Shown: one piece after another, positions 41,230 through 51,158 of the stretch
How the letters are laid out: every line of letters starts with the position of its first letter
How positions within the stretch are numbered: the stretch's first letter is position 1
DNA from: Micromonospora avicenniae
GTDB lineage: Bacteria > Actinomycetota > Actinomycetes > Mycobacteriales > Micromonosporaceae
Direction: 5' to 3'
Length of the DNA: 64,000 bases
Assembly (NCBI RefSeq): GCF_900156065.1
Contig: NZ_FTNF01000006.1
Location: 1-64,000 of the forward strand
The notes under the pieces: model-generated
Databases searched by the model: none
Told to the model about the DNA's origin: nothing
Seen by the model: only the letters and a program-made list of their open reading frames with translations
Program-made: the position numbers and the translations under genes

Positions 41230-41545
41230 CAATCCGACGCAGGTCGTAGGTGGTTGTCTGTCCAGATCGCCGTCGCTGCTCCCGTCACGAGTGACCCACA
41301 TCCTGAGCAGGATTCGCGTTCCTCCGCAGGTCTGGACTGTCCAGGTCGGCCCTGCGGAAGGCCTGCCTTTCTCAACCGGATCGGCGCGACCGAGAGCCGG
41401 ACGGACGCGCTGGTGGTCGTCCGGATAACCAGCGGGGACGGAGAAGAGCCGTCGAGGGCACCGATTGACTCTGGTGCACGGCGATTGCACCGAGTAGTGT
41501 CTTGCCTCCAACGCGTGCCGAACCCCTCCGGAGGCGTGTACCACC
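41230..41545. other. 316-bp gap with one imperfect hairpin
   Basis: No gene is visible. At 41324-41357 CCGCAGG…CCTGCGG encloses CTGGAC-T-GTCCAG, an imperfect nested hairpin that may terminate the toxin-antitoxin transcript, although it lies ~95 bp after the stop. CGGAGGCG just before 41546 is the ribosome-binding site of the next gene. Confidence 0.4.
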
Positions 41546-42652
41546 ATGCGTGGCTCCCCCCTGCGCATCCTCATCGTCGGCGCGGGCATTGCCGGCCTCG
41601 CCGTGGCGCGGGCGCTGCGGATGGCGGGCTTCCGCCCCGACGTGACCGACCGGCTGCCGCCGGGGGAGTCCCACGAGACGGGTCTCTACCTTCCCGGCAA
41701 TGCCGCCCGAGCGCTGCGCCGGCTGGACCTGTACGACCCGGTGCGGCGGCTCGGCCAGGTCGTCCACCGGCAGCGCTTCCTGGACGCCGCGGGCGAGCCG
41801 CTCTGCGAGGTCGACCTCGACACGCTCTGGGCCGGGGTCGGCGAGTGCCGCGCCCTGCCCCGGGCCGAACTGCACCGGGTGCTGCTGAGCGGCGCCGGCG
41901 GAGCGGTGCGGCACGGTGCCGAGGTGCGCACCCTCGACCTGCTGCCCGCCGGTGTCGGGGTGACCTTCGTCGACGGCACCAGCGCCGAGTACGACCTCGT
42001 GATCGGCGCCGACGGGCCGCGCTCGTCGGTACGTACGCTGGCGGCGCTCGGCGGCCCGCCCCGCCCCGCCGGCCAGGTGGTCTATCGCACGGTGCTGCGC
42101 GACGCCCCGCCCATCACCGAGTGGACCGCGCTGCTCGGACAGCGCTCCGGTTTCCTGATGGTGCCGATCGGTGCCGGGCGGTTGCACTGCTACGCCGACG
42201 AGGCCGGCACAGAACCGCCCGCCGACCCGGTGGCCCGGCTACGAGAGCTCTTCGGCTCGTACGGCGGCCCGGTGCCCGAGGTGCTCGACGCGGTGCAGTG
42301 GGTGAACGTGGGCGTCACCGACGAGGTGGAACTGGGGCGCTGGCACCGGGGACGGGTGTTGCTCGTCGGCGACGCCGCGCACGCCACCGCGCCGACGCTC
42401 TCCCAGGGAGCCGCGATGGCCCTGGAGGACGCCGTCGTGCTCGCCGAGTCGTTGGCGGCCGCGGGCGACGTCGAGACGGCCCTGGTGGCGTACGAGAGCC
42501 GCCGGCGCCCGCGTACCCGCTGGGTGCGGGATCGCACCCGCGACCGCAACCGGACCCGCGACGTCCCACCGGCCCTGCGCGACCCGCTGCTGCGTGGCCG
42601 CGGTGACCGCATCTTCGGTGAGCACTACCGGTTGCTGCTGGGTCCGCTCTGA
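41546..42652 (+). CDS. FAD-dependent aromatic-type monooxygenase
   Basis: 368 residues of the p-hydroxybenzoate hydroxylase-like group A fold: [19 protein letters not shown] (FAD ADP part), the DG motif [14 protein letters not shown] (FAD and NADPH), and [20 protein letters not shown] (FAD ribityl). The RALP segment [14 protein letters not shown] is the expected third strand region. CGGAGGCG precedes the ATG. No biosynthetic cluster surrounds it. Substrate unknown; it could hydroxylate an aromatic or act in detoxification of antibiotics. Confidence 0.92.
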   Translation: MRGSPLRILIVGAGIAGLAVARALRMAGFRPDVTDRLPPGESHETGLYLPGNAARALRRLDLYDPVRRLGQVVHRQRFLDAAGEPLCEVDLDTLWAGVGECRALPRAELHRVLLSGAGGAVRHGAEVRTLDLLPAGVGVTFVDGTSAEYDLVIGADGPRSSVRTLAALGGPPRPAGQVVYRTVLRDAPPITEWTALLGQRSGFLMVPIGAGRLHCYADEAGTEPPADPVARLRELFGSYGGPVPEVLDAVQWVNVGVTDEVELGRWHRGRVLLVGDAAHATAPTLSQGAAMALEDAVVLAESLAAAGDVETALVAYESRRRPRTRWVRDRTRDRNRTRDVPPALRDPLLRGRGDRIFGEHYRLLLGPL

Positions 42653-42789
42653 GCCGTCCGGCGCGGCCGATGATCGTAGCTGGCCACCCCACGCGGCGCT
42701 GCCACCTGCCGGGGACTATCCTCCTTGCGGATGACGGCTCGCCAGTTCAGCGCGCGCCGAGCGGGACAACCGAGAACCGGAGGCCACTC

Positions 42790-44550
42790 GTGACCACCGT
42801 CGCACCCAAGCCGGTCGTGACCCGGCCCTGGCCGGTCCGAGAACCGGTCAAGGGGTCGGCCATCGCGCGGCTGCTGCGGACCACGGACGCGAAGCAGATC
42901 GGGATCATGTACATGGTCACCGCGTTCGCGTTCTTCATGATCGGTGGCCTGATGGCCCTGATCATGCGGGCCGAGTTGGCCCGGCCGGGGCTGCAGTTCC
43001 TGTCGCCGGAGCAGTACAACCAGCTCTTCACCATGCACGGCACGATCATGTTGCTGTTCTTCGCGACGCCGATCGTGTTCGCCTTCGCCAACTACATCGT
43101 GCCGATCCAGATCGGCGCGCCCGATGTCTCCTTCCCGCGCCTGAACAGCTTCGCCTACTGGCTGTACCTGTTCGGCGGCACGATCGCGACCGCCGGCTTC
43201 CTCAGCCCGGGTGGCGCCGCCGACTTCGGCTGGTTCGCCTACGCCCCGCTGAGCAGCGTGGAGCACTCTCCGGGCGTCGGCGCCAACATGTGGGTCATGG
43301 GTCTGGCCATCTCCGGCCTGGGCACCATCCTCGGCGCGGTCAACATGATCACCACGGTGCTGACCCTGCGGGCGCCCGGCATGACCATGTTCCGGATGCC
43401 GATCTTCACGTGGAACATCCTGGTCACCAGCCTGCTGGTGATCCTGGTCTTCCCGCTGCTCGCCGCCGCGCTCTTCGCCCTCGCCGCGGACCGGCTGATC
43501 GGTGCCCACGTGTTCGACGCGGCAACCGGCGGACCGATGCTCTGGCAGCACCTCTTCTGGTTCTTCGGCCACCCCGAGGTGTACGTCGTCGCGCTGCCGT
43601 TCTTCGGCATCATCAGCGAGATCATCCCGGTCTTCTCCCGCAAGCCGATCTTCGGCTACAAGGGCCTGGTGGCCGCGACCCTCTCCATCGCCGCGCTGTC
43701 GATGAGCGTGTGGGCGCACCACATGTTCGCCACCGGCCAGGTGCTGCTGCCGTTCTTCAGCTTCCTGAGCTTCCTGATCGCGGTGCCCACCGGTATGAAG
43801 TTCTTCAACTGGATCGGCACCATGTGGCGCGGCCAGGTGAGCTTCGAGACCCCGATGCTCTGGTCGATCGGCTTCCTGGTGACGTTCCTCTTCGGTGGCC
43901 TCACCGGTGTGCTGCTGGCCAGCCCGCCGCTGGACTTCCACGTCTCCGACTCGTACTTCGTGGTGGCGCACTTCCACTACGTGCTCTTCGGCACCATCGT
44001 GTTCGCGGTCTTCGCCGGCATCTACTTCTGGTTCCCGAAGATGTTCGGCCGGATGCTCGACGAGCGGCTCGGGAAGGTGCACTTCTGGCTCACCATGATC
44101 GGTTTCCACACCACGTTCCTGGTGCAGCACTGGCTCGGTAACGAGGGCATGCCCCGTCGGTACGCCGACTACCTGCCCTCCGACGGCTTCACCACGCTGA
44201 ACACGATCTCCACGATCGGCGCCTTCATCACCGGTATCTCGACGCTTCCGTTCATCTACAACTGCTGGAAGTCGTACAAGACCGGTCCGGTGGTCGAGGT
44301 CAACGACCCGTGGGGTCACGGCAACTCGCTGGAGTGGGCCACCAGCTGCCCGCCGCCGCTGCGGAACTTCGACCGGATGCCGCGGATCCGCTCCGAGCGG
44401 CCGGCGTTCGACCTGAAGTTCCCGGAGCTGGCCGCTGGCGGCCAGAGCCTGGCCGGGCCGCCGGAGGGTGGTGCCAAGCCGCTGACCAGCGAGTCGGACG
44501 GTGGGGCCCGCTACACCGAGGACACCGCCACCAACATCGACCGGGTCTGA
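42790..44550 (+). CDS. ctaD: cytochrome c oxidase subunit I
   Basis: 586 residues from GTG 42790 with CGGAGG upstream. Twelve transmembrane helices. Haem and copper ligands are visible: [12 protein letters not shown] (low-spin haem His), [11 protein letters not shown] (CuB His with the cross-linked Tyr), [10 protein letters not shown] (CuB His pair), and [11 protein letters not shown] (haem a3 and a His). The K-channel EVY-K region is normal. The cytosolic C-terminus (~60 residues, [19 protein letters not shown]) is that of actinobacterial aa3 oxidases. Unusually for an oxidase gene, none of the other subunits (ctaC, ctaE, qcr) is in the window. Confidence 0.97.
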   Translation: MTTVAPKPVVTRPWPVREPVKGSAIARLLRTTDAKQIGIMYMVTAFAFFMIGGLMALIMRAELARPGLQFLSPEQYNQLFTMHGTIMLLFFATPIVFAFANYIVPIQIGAPDVSFPRLNSFAYWLYLFGGTIATAGFLSPGGAADFGWFAYAPLSSVEHSPGVGANMWVMGLAISGLGTILGAVNMITTVLTLRAPGMTMFRMPIFTWNILVTSLLVILVFPLLAAALFALAADRLIGAHVFDAATGGPMLWQHLFWFFGHPEVYVVALPFFGIISEIIPVFSRKPIFGYKGLVAATLSIAALSMSVWAHHMFATGQVLLPFFSFLSFLIAVPTGMKFFNWIGTMWRGQVSFETPMLWSIGFLVTFLFGGLTGVLLASPPLDFHVSDSYFVVAHFHYVLFGTIVFAVFAGIYFWFPKMFGRMLDERLGKVHFWLTMIGFHTTFLVQHWLGNEGMPRRYADYLPSDGFTTLNTISTIGAFITGISTLPFIYNCWKSYKTGPVVEVNDPWGHGNSLEWATSCPPPLRNFDRMPRIRSERPAFDLKFPELAAGGQSLAGPPEGGAKPLTSESDGGARYTEDTATNIDRV

Positions 44551-44573
44551 CCGCTCAGATCCACGGCACCCAC

Positions 44574-44614
44574 GACGGGCGCCGCTCCCGGACCACCCGG
44601 GTGCGGCGCCCGTC
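44574..44614 (+). terminator. strong terminator after ctaD
   Basis: A perfect 12-bp stem (GACGGGCGCCGC and complement); the 17-nt loop itself contains CCCGG-ACCAC-CCGGG. It starts 24 bp after the ctaD stop. Confidence 0.85.
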
Positions 44615-44660
44615 GCCATTTCCGTCCCGCCTCTTGCCCGGCCCGCATCCCTCGTCCCGA

Positions 44661-44685
44661 CCTGCCCTGCCCTGCCCTGCCCTGC
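44661..44685 (+). repeat. (CCTGC)5 microsatellite
   Basis: Five exact tandem copies of CCTGC, in noncoding DNA after the ctaD terminator. Such short tandem runs are prone to slippage. Confidence 0.9.
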
Positions 44686-44714
44686 CCGAGCTTCCGCGCT
44701 CGGCCGGGGCGCAT

Positions 44715-44789
44715 GATCAACTCGACCTCATGGAAGTCGGGGCATCCTCGCTACCGGGACAGCCCGACTTCCTTGACCACGAGTCGATC
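44715..44789. repeat. 75-bp imperfect palindromic intergenic element
   Basis: 27-nt arms at 44715-44741 and 44763-44789 are inverted copies matching at 22 of 27 positions, separated by 21 nt. The core is GGAAGTCGGG / CCCGACTTCC. A degenerate relative with the same arm and spacer lengths occurs at 4039-4113. It looks like a REP-type element of Micromonosporaceae. Confidence 0.7.
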
Positions 44790-45068
44790 AACCGCGGATC
44801 GATCATCGCACGGGTGGATCGGGCCCACGGTCGGTCGCCGGGCGGGTAGGCCGCCCACGGGTAGGTTCGGCCCCACTGGGCTGCCCACCACATTTCGGTC
44901 GCCCCACAGATCGGGCACCCCGCAGTTCGGTCCGCACACGGGTCGGTCGGGCCGCAGGTCGGTCGGGCCACGGAACGCTGGACGGGTGGATCACCCGACA
45001 CGCCAGCGTGCCGACCGGGCCGGTCGGGCGAGCCTCTCGGCCGGGGACCGGGGCGAGGCGGTGAGGGC
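44790..45068. other. noncoding repeat-rich spacer
   Basis: No gene is visible. GGTCGGTCGGGCC occurs at 44941-44953 and again at 44957-44969, and related CGGTC/CGGGC words recur from 44827. The composition is low-complexity and unlike neighbouring coding DNA. Confidence 0.5.
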
Positions 45069-46307
45069 TCAGCGGCTCGCGGTGGCGTACTCCGGCTCGA
45101 TGCGGGCCGCGGCGGCGCGGCGGTGGCGCAACTCGATCGGAAGCACCGCGAGCGCCACCAACGCGCCGATCACACCGGTGACGGCGAAGCCCCACCAGGG
45201 CGCCCGAGCGTCGATCACCGCTCCGGCGAGCGGGGCACCGACGGCGAGTCCGACGGTGACCGCGGAACCGTGCACGCCCATCGCCTCGCCGCGCACCTCG
45301 GCGGGCGCGAGCCGGCTGACCGCGTCTGCGGTCGCCGCGAGGGTGGGGGCGCAGAGCGCACCGGCCGGAATCATCGCCAGGCAGAGCAGCCACCAGTGTG
45401 ACCCGCCCAGCCCGACCGGGATGGTGCAGAGGCTGAGCGCGGCCATCAGTGCCAGCGGCGAGATGGCCCGGTGCGTCGCTCCGTACGCGAAGCCGCCGAC
45501 CAGTGACGCGACCGCCCACATGGCGAGGACGACGCCGGTCCAGCCGACCTCACCGCTCTCCCGCAGCACGGCGACCACCGCCACGTCGGTGCCGCCGAGC
45601 ACCAGGGTCGCGGCGAGGCTGACCGCCAGCACGGCCAGCAGCCGGGGGGTCACCCACTCGCGCCGGTGTATCTGCCGTCGGGGCGTACCGGGCTCCTCGA
45701 CGTCGTCGGCGGTGGGCGGGTTGAGCAGCCAGAACGCCACCCCGGCGGCGACGATGCCGGCTCCGACGAGGTAGAGGGTGTGTCGCGCCGTGATCGTCGT
45801 GGCCAGGGCCACCGCCAGCGCCGGCCCGACCATGAACGACAGCTCCACCGACATCGAGTCGAGGGCGTACGCGGGCCTGCGGCGCTCCTCGGGCACCAGC
45901 GCGGCGACGGACTGCCGCACCACCGAGAAGATCGGCAGGGCCAGCGAGCCGGCGATGAAGGCGGCCGGAAGCAGCAGTGGGTAGGGCAGCGAGGGCGCGG
46001 TGGACCAGAAGACCGCCTCGACGATCCCGGTCAGTACGAGCACCGGCCGCAGCCCCCGGCGGTCGATCAGCCGGCCGAGCAGTGGTCCGCCGATCGCGCC
46101 GCCGACCGTGACCGCGGCACCGACCAGCCCGGCCGCCCCGTAGCCTCGGCCGAGGTCCTGGACGACGTAGAAGGTGAGCGTCACTCCGGTCGCGGTGAGC
46201 GGGATGCGGGCCAGCACCGCCACGAGCAGCAACGACCGGAGACCGGGCAGGGCGAGCGCCTCCCGGTAAGGCTTCAAATTCACGACGGTCCGTACCTCCG
46301 GCGTCAT
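45069..46307 (-). CDS. MFS transporter
   Basis: About 405-413 residues, twelve transmembrane helices. Motif A-like GRLIDRRGLRPVL follows helix 2, and a second half begins after the long central loop RRQIHRREWVTP. Possible starts are TTG 46334, ATG 46307 and GTG 46283 (MNLKPYREALALPG; GGAGG 11 nt upstream); I give 46307. The N-terminal RSLLLVAVLARIPLTATGVTL is the usual first helix of the exporter group with 12 helices. Substrate unknown, perhaps drugs. It follows the pncA gene on the same strand. Confidence 0.9.
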   Translation of the reverse strand: MTPEVRTVVNLKPYREALALPGLRSLLLVAVLARIPLTATGVTLTFYVVQDLGRGYGAAGLVGAAVTVGGAIGGPLLGRLIDRRGLRPVLVLTGIVEAVFWSTAPSLPYPLLLPAAFIAGSLALPIFSVVRQSVAALVPEERRRPAYALDSMSVELSFMVGPALAVALATTITARHTLYLVGAGIVAAGVAFWLLNPPTADDVEEPGTPRRQIHRREWVTPRLLAVLAVSLAATLVLGGTDVAVVAVLRESGEVGWTGVVLAMWAVASLVGGFAYGATHRAISPLALMAALSLCTIPVGLGGSHWWLLCLAMIPAGALCAPTLAATADAVSRLAPAEVRGEAMGVHGSAVTVGLAVGAPLAGAVIDARAPWWGFAVTGVIGALVALAVLPIELRHRRAAAARIEPEYATASR

Positions 46308-46346
46308 CCTCGCCGGAGATTCTGCGGTCGCCAACCGATTACCTGG

Positions 46347-46928
46347 TCATGCGGTCCTGATCACAGGTTCCCCGCGGAGCGTGACCCCGGCGCCGTCCAT
46401 GGAGCGCAGCGCCACGTCGGTGGTGGCCGGGGCGACGGCCGCCGTGAGGTCCAGCAGCACCGTGGTGGTGAAGCCCTCCCGGGCGGCGTCCAGCGCGGTG
46501 GCCCGCACGCAGTGGTCGGTGGCGAGGCCGACCAGCTCCACCGAGTCCACGCCGTGCCGGCGCAGCCAGTCGGCCAGGCACTCACCGTCCGCGGCGTGCC
46601 CCTCGAAGCCCGAGTACGCGGCCGCGTGCTCACCCTTGTGGAAGATCTCCTCGATCCGGTCGGTCTCCAGCGCGGGGTGGAACTCGGAGCCGGGGGTGCC
46701 GACCACGCAGTGCCGCGGCCAGGTGTCGACGAAGTCCGGGGGATTGCCGAAGTGCGCCCCCGGGTCGACGTGGTAGTCCTTCGTCGCCACCACATGGGCC
46801 CAGCGACCCGGGTCGGCGGCGAGCAGCCGGGTGATGCCTGCTGCCACGTCCGCACCGCCGTTCACGGCCAGCGAGCCGCCTTCGCAGAAGTCGTTCTGCA
46901 CGTCGACGATGATCAGCGCCTTGCTCAC
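46347..46928 (-). CDS. pncA: nicotinamidase
   Basis: 193 residues from GTG 46928 with GGAGGG 8 nt upstream. The isochorismatase-fold triad is present: Asp in ALIIVDVQNDF, Lys in VATKDYHVDP, and Cys in LATDHCVRATALDA; the metal-binding Asp/His sites lie in DYHVDPGAHF. WPRHCVVGTPGSEFHP is the nicotinamidase-specific loop. It converts nicotinamide to nicotinate, which PncB, encoded 43 bp upstream on the same strand, turns into nicotinate mononucleotide. Confidence 0.95.
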   Translation of the reverse strand: MSKALIIVDVQNDFCEGGSLAVNGGADVAAGITRLLAADPGRWAHVVATKDYHVDPGAHFGNPPDFVDTWPRHCVVGTPGSEFHPALETDRIEEIFHKGEHAAAYSGFEGHAADGECLADWLRRHGVDSVELVGLATDHCVRATALDAAREGFTTTVLLDLTAAVAPATTDVALRSMDGAGVTLRGEPVIRTA

Positions 46929-46971
46929 CGGTGCTCCCTCCAGACGAACGCGGCCCTCCGCCGGGCCATGT

Positions 46972-48258
46972 CTACTCCGCCGGTACGACGTTGACCGGGA
47001 TGGCCGGGTCGCCACCGGAGAGCTTGAGCCCTTCCCAGGGGATGGAGATCAGGCATTCCCGCAGGTGCTCACGCGACTCCGCCAGGGTCGGCAGCTCGGC
47101 CGGCTCGCCGCCGATCACGAACTGGCGCTGGAGCAGCCGGTCGTTGGGCTGCCGCTCGGGCACCCCCTGCGGGACGATCACCTCTTCGGTGGCCGTACCG
47201 GTCGGCTTGTGCCGCCGCACCGCGATCTTCCGGCCGCCGATGGTGGCCTTGTGCTCCGAACGTTTCACCACCGGTCGTCCCTCGACCTCGACCAATTTGT
47301 AGACCAGCCCGACGGTCGGCGCCCCGGAGCCGGTGACGACGGCTGTGCCGGCCCCGTACATGTCGACCGGCTCGGCGGCGAGCGCGGCGATCGCGTACTC
47401 GTCCAGATCACCCGAGACGATGATCTTCGTCTCGGTGGCGCCGAGCGAGTCGAGCAGCGCCCGGGACTGCTGGGCGATCACCGCGAGATCGCCGGAGTCG
47501 ATCCGGACCGCCCGCAGGTCCGGCCCGGCCACCGCGATGGCGTTGCGGATGCCCTGGCTGATGTCGTACGTGTCGACGAGCAGCGTCGTGCTCTTCCCCA
47601 GCGTGGCGACCTGCGAGGCGAACGCCGCCCGCTCGTCGTCGTGCAGCAGGGTGAACGCGTGCGCCGCGGTGCCGGCGGTGGGGATGCCGTAGCGCCGGCC
47701 CGCCTCAAGGTTCGAGGTGAAGCTGAAGCCGGCCAGGTACGCGGCCCGGGCGGCGGCCACCGCGGCCCCCTCGTGCGCCCGCCGCGCGCCCATCTCGATG
47801 AGGGTACGGCCACGAGCCGCGGTCACCATCCGGGCGGCGGCGGCCGCTATCGCGCTGTCGTGGTTGAGCACCGAGAGCACGAGCGTCTCCAGCACCACGC
47901 ACTCGGCGAAGCCGCCGGAGACGGTGAGGATGGGGGAGTTGGGGAAGAAGAGCTCCCCCTCGGCGTACCCGTCGATGTCGCCCGTGAAGCGGTAGTCCCG
48001 CAGCCAGGCCGCGGCCTGCTCGTCGACCACGCCGGTACGCAGCAGGAAGTCCACCTCGGCCTCGTCGAACCGGAACTCGCGGATCAGCTCGATGAGGCGC
48101 CCGGTGCCGGCGACCACGCCGTAGCGGCGTCCGGCCGGCAGGCGGCGGCTGAAGACCTCGAAGACGCAGCGGCGATCGGCGGTGCCGTCGCGCAGCGCCG
48201 CGCTGACCATGGTCAGCTCGTAGTGGTCGGTCAGCAGGGCGGGGCGAAGGGTGCTCAC
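46972..48258 (-). CDS. pncB: nicotinate phosphoribosyltransferase
   Basis: 428 residues. LLTDHYELTMVSAAL is the N-terminal motif; VFEVFSRRLPAGRRYGVVAG and the central GARRAHEGAAVAAARAAYLAGF carry the catalytic His and PRPP-binding residues. DTYDISQGIRNA and VRIDSGDLAVIA hold the phosphate- and ribose-binding residues. The start GTG at 48258 is preceded by TAGGCT and 6 nt (leaderless). First gene of the pncB-pncA salvage unit of NAD metabolism. Confidence 0.95.
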   Translation of the reverse strand: MSTLRPALLTDHYELTMVSAALRDGTADRRCVFEVFSRRLPAGRRYGVVAGTGRLIELIREFRFDEAEVDFLLRTGVVDEQAAAWLRDYRFTGDIDGYAEGELFFPNSPILTVSGGFAECVVLETLVLSVLNHDSAIAAAAARMVTAARGRTLIEMGARRAHEGAAVAAARAAYLAGFSFTSNLEAGRRYGIPTAGTAAHAFTLLHDDERAAFASQVATLGKSTTLLVDTYDISQGIRNAIAVAGPDLRAVRIDSGDLAVIAQQSRALLDSLGATETKIIVSGDLDEYAIAALAAEPVDMYGAGTAVVTGSGAPTVGLVYKLVEVEGRPVVKRSEHKATIGGRKIAVRRHKPTGTATEEVIVPQGVPERQPNDRLLQRQFVIGGEPAELPTLAESREHLRECLISIPWEGLKLSGGDPAIPVNVVPAE

Positions 48259-48264
48259 GGACCC

Positions 48265-48270
48265 AGCCTA
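48265..48270 (-). promoter_or_regulatory. -10 element of pncB leaderless promoter
   Basis: TAGGCT on the minus strand, 6 nt before the GTG start. It lies inside the 17-bp gap to the LuxR-type regulator gene upstream on the same strand. Confidence 0.5.
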
Positions 48271-48275
48271 AGAGT

Positions 48276-50954
48276 TCAGTCGGCGTCGCCGCCCTCGTGC
48301 CCCGGGATCGCCCGCAACGCCGCGTGCAGCTCGGCCCGGCTGGTCACACCGACCTTGGCGTAGATGCGCTGGAGGTGGTTCTCCACGGTCCGGGCGGAGA
48401 GGTAGAGCTTCTCGGCGATGGCCTTGCTGGTGGCCCCCTGCGCGGCGAGACGGGCCACCTCCCACTCCCGGTCGGTGAGCGTCGGCGTGCCGGCGCGCAA
48501 CGCCGGGGTGTGGACGAGGCCGCAGCGGTTCAGCAGCGCGGCGAGGCGTTCCCGGGCCTCGCCGGCGGCGGCGGGCCGCTCCCGGCGCAGCCGGTGCAGG
48601 ACGGCGGCGGTCGCCTCGGCGGCGAAGACGTTCAGCTCGCGCGCCGCGAAAGCGTCGGCGACCGCGAACAGTTCGGTGGGGGAGCCGGAGACCGCGGCGC
48701 GGGCGTGCCGGGCCAGCAGCGGCGGCAGGTCACCGTCGACGCGCTCGGAGAGTTCGGTGAGGCGCTGCGCGACCGTGCGACGACTGCCGTCGGAGCAGGT
48801 GGGACCGACCGGTGCGCCGGCCTGGTCCAGCCGGACCAGGTCGTACAGCACGTGGACCTCGTGACCGGCGAAGCCGTCCGTGCGCAGCCGGTCGACCAGG
48901 TCGGTCAGCTGTTTCACCGCCCCGGGCAGGTCGCCGGCCGCGGCCAGCGCCGCCCCGCGCGCCTGCTCCAGCCACGGGTAGAGCACCGCCATGCCGGGAG
49001 CCTGTGTGCGGTCCGCCTCGGCCATCGCCTCGGCGGCCTGGGTCGCGTCGCCGCGCAGGGCGGCCGCCTGGGCGCGCTCGGCCTGCGCCAACCCGGCGTA
49101 CACCCGGCTGGTGGCCAGCACCGCACAGGCGCCGAGGCTGGTCCGCAGCGCCGCGTCGCTCTGGCCACGCAGCCGCGCCGCGTACGCCTGGAGAATGGCG
49201 AGGTAGCCGGTGCCGAGCCGGAAGTCTCCGGCGCCGGCGAGGTCGGCGAACTCGTCGGCCACTATCGCGTCGATGCCGGCCAGGTCGCCGGCGAGCGTGA
49301 GACGGGTGCCCCGGGCCAGCTCCAGGGCGAGTTGCAGGTACGGCATGTCGGCGCGCCAGCGGGCCGCCTCGGAGTGCACCTGGGCGATGGCGGTGCCGCT
49401 GCTACGCAGCTGCCCCTGTGCGGCCTGCAGGTAGGCGACGGTGGACCGGGCCAGCTCGCGGGCGGCGACGCTGGCCGCGGGACGGTCCAGCACGCTCTGG
49501 CTGAGCCGCAGGGCGGTGACGGTGTCGAGGCGGTGCAGCCGCATGATCGCCTCGAACGCGCGCACCCGGGCCTGGTCGGCCGAGTCGGTGAGGCTCTCCG
49601 CCCGCGCCGCGATCTCCTCCACCGTGGACTCGTGGCTGAGCCCCCAGTAGGTCACCATCCCACGCACGGTGAGCCAGCGGGCGAACCGCTGGCGCTCGGC
49701 CGGGTCGGGGGAGACGGCGTCGAGCACGTCGATCGCCTCTTCCGGCCGGTCGGCGAACATGAGGATGGTGGCGAGCAGCTCGGCGGCGTCGAACCCGCCG
49801 CCGGCGTCGAGCGCCGCGCGGGCCAGCCGCGTCGCCAGCGGTACGTCGTACCGGCTGAACGCCTGGCCGGCCGCCTCGAGCAGCAGCGCCGCGTCCTGGG
49901 CGGTGCCGGAGTCTAGCCGCCAGACCGCCACGCGGAGCAGGTCGTCGCGGCGTCGCTTACCCACCCGCTCCAACAGTTCGGCGAGGTCGGCCTGCAACCG
50001 GCGGGTACGGCTGACCGGACAGCGACGGCGCATGATCTCGCCGTAGAGCGGATGCGCCAGCCGGACGTTGGTGCGCCGGTCGTGCTGGATGACCGTGATC
50101 AGGCCCCGCTCCTCGGCGATCTCCACGTCCTGCCGGTCGACGGCCTGGTTGAGCAGTTGCAGGCCGAGTGGCTCGCCGAACGCGACCAGCTCCACGACCG
50201 CCCGGACGGCGGGGGTGAGCTGGCCGATCCGGGTGTCGATCAGGTCGGTCAGGTTGGGGGCCAGCTCGAACCGGCCGGTCCACTTCCAGATCCCGTACGT
50301 GCGGGTCAGTTCCTCGCTGCCCGAGGCTGCGTGCACCAGCTCGCGGAGCAGCAGCGGGTTGCCGGCGGAGAGCCGTCCCAGCCGGTCGGCGGAGCCCGCG
50401 TCGACCGGGCCGCCCAGGATCTCGGCGAGCAGACCCGCGGTCTCCGCCGGAGCCATCGGGCTGAGCTCGGCCTTGTCGACCAGGTCGTCCGTCCACAGTG
50501 CCCGGATCGGCAGCGGGATCTGCTCGCCGTCGCGCAGCGTGCCGATCACGGTGGCGTTGTCGGCGCGGGCGACGAGGTGCACCAGCGCGGCCGACGGCTG
50601 GTCGAGCAGGTGGGCGTCGTCGATGGCGAGCACGATGCGACGCCCGGCCGCCTGTTGCTGGAGCACGTCCAGCGCCCAGCGCAGGATGCCGGCGGGGGAG
50701 AGACCCTGCGGCTGTTCGGCGGGCAGCACCTGGACCAGGCCGCCGAAGGGGAGGCTCGCGGTGGTGGCGCTGGCCGCGATCGACCAGATCGCGTAGCGGT
50801 CGTTGGGTAGCGCCGCGACACCCTCGCGCAGCAGTCGGCTCTTTCCGATGCCTGCACTGCCGCTGTAGAAGAGCCCCCGCCCCTCCGCGCTGGTCACTGC
50901 CGACAGCAGACGGTCGAGCTCATCCGTTCGGCCGACGAAACTCCACCGACTCAT
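48276..50954 (-). CDS. large AAA-type LuxR family regulator (LAL-like)
   Basis: 892 residues from ATG 50954 (TATGCT 6 nt upstream). The N-terminal ATPase domain starts FVGRTDELDRLLSA; Walker A is GSAGIGKS (Gly32-Ser39) and Walker B is RIVLAIDDAHLLD. The middle ~450 residues are helical TPR-like repeats rich in Ala/Arg. The C-terminal LuxR HTH spans the last ~65 residues (LTDREWEVARLAAQGATSKA, then LSARTVENHLQRIYAKVG). LAL regulators often control secondary metabolism or carbon use. No clear target is adjacent: pncB lies just downstream and the pseudo-GTPase is divergent. Confidence 0.93.
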   Translation of the reverse strand: MSRWSFVGRTDELDRLLSAVTSAEGRGLFYSGSAGIGKSRLLREGVAALPNDRYAIWSIAASATTASLPFGGLVQVLPAEQPQGLSPAGILRWALDVLQQQAAGRRIVLAIDDAHLLDQPSAALVHLVARADNATVIGTLRDGEQIPLPIRALWTDDLVDKAELSPMAPAETAGLLAEILGGPVDAGSADRLGRLSAGNPLLLRELVHAASGSEELTRTYGIWKWTGRFELAPNLTDLIDTRIGQLTPAVRAVVELVAFGEPLGLQLLNQAVDRQDVEIAEERGLITVIQHDRRTNVRLAHPLYGEIMRRRCPVSRTRRLQADLAELLERVGKRRRDDLLRVAVWRLDSGTAQDAALLLEAAGQAFSRYDVPLATRLARAALDAGGGFDAAELLATILMFADRPEEAIDVLDAVSPDPAERQRFARWLTVRGMVTYWGLSHESTVEEIAARAESLTDSADQARVRAFEAIMRLHRLDTVTALRLSQSVLDRPAASVAARELARSTVAYLQAAQGQLRSSGTAIAQVHSEAARWRADMPYLQLALELARGTRLTLAGDLAGIDAIVADEFADLAGAGDFRLGTGYLAILQAYAARLRGQSDAALRTSLGACAVLATSRVYAGLAQAERAQAAALRGDATQAAEAMAEADRTQAPGMAVLYPWLEQARGAALAAAGDLPGAVKQLTDLVDRLRTDGFAGHEVHVLYDLVRLDQAGAPVGPTCSDGSRRTVAQRLTELSERVDGDLPPLLARHARAAVSGSPTELFAVADAFAARELNVFAAEATAAVLHRLRRERPAAAGEARERLAALLNRCGLVHTPALRAGTPTLTDREWEVARLAAQGATSKAIAEKLYLSARTVENHLQRIYAKVGVTSRAELHAALRAIPGHEGGDAD

Positions 50955-51158
50955 CCCGGCAGCATATCCATCGCAATCGGTCCGCAGGCAGAGCGTCACG
51001 CAGCGAAGTTGAGTAATCTCGTGATTACCGGTGAGTATCCGAACTGTTCCGCCGGAAGGCCTGGCCGCTCGTAGTCTTCCGGCATCCGGATCGGTTCACC
51101 GGAGTTTCCACGCGGCCGGCTGCTGCCGGTCCGCCCACCACGGGAGGTCGCCGCCCTG

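Noticed and set aside
42625..44619. 664-codon minus-strand frame opposite ctaD
   Set aside because: His/Gln/Glu/Arg-rich antisense shadow of a strongly conserved oxidase gene.
44941..44969. Short CRISPR-like array
   Set aside because: Only two 13-bp copies with a 3-bp gap; no spacers and no cas genes.
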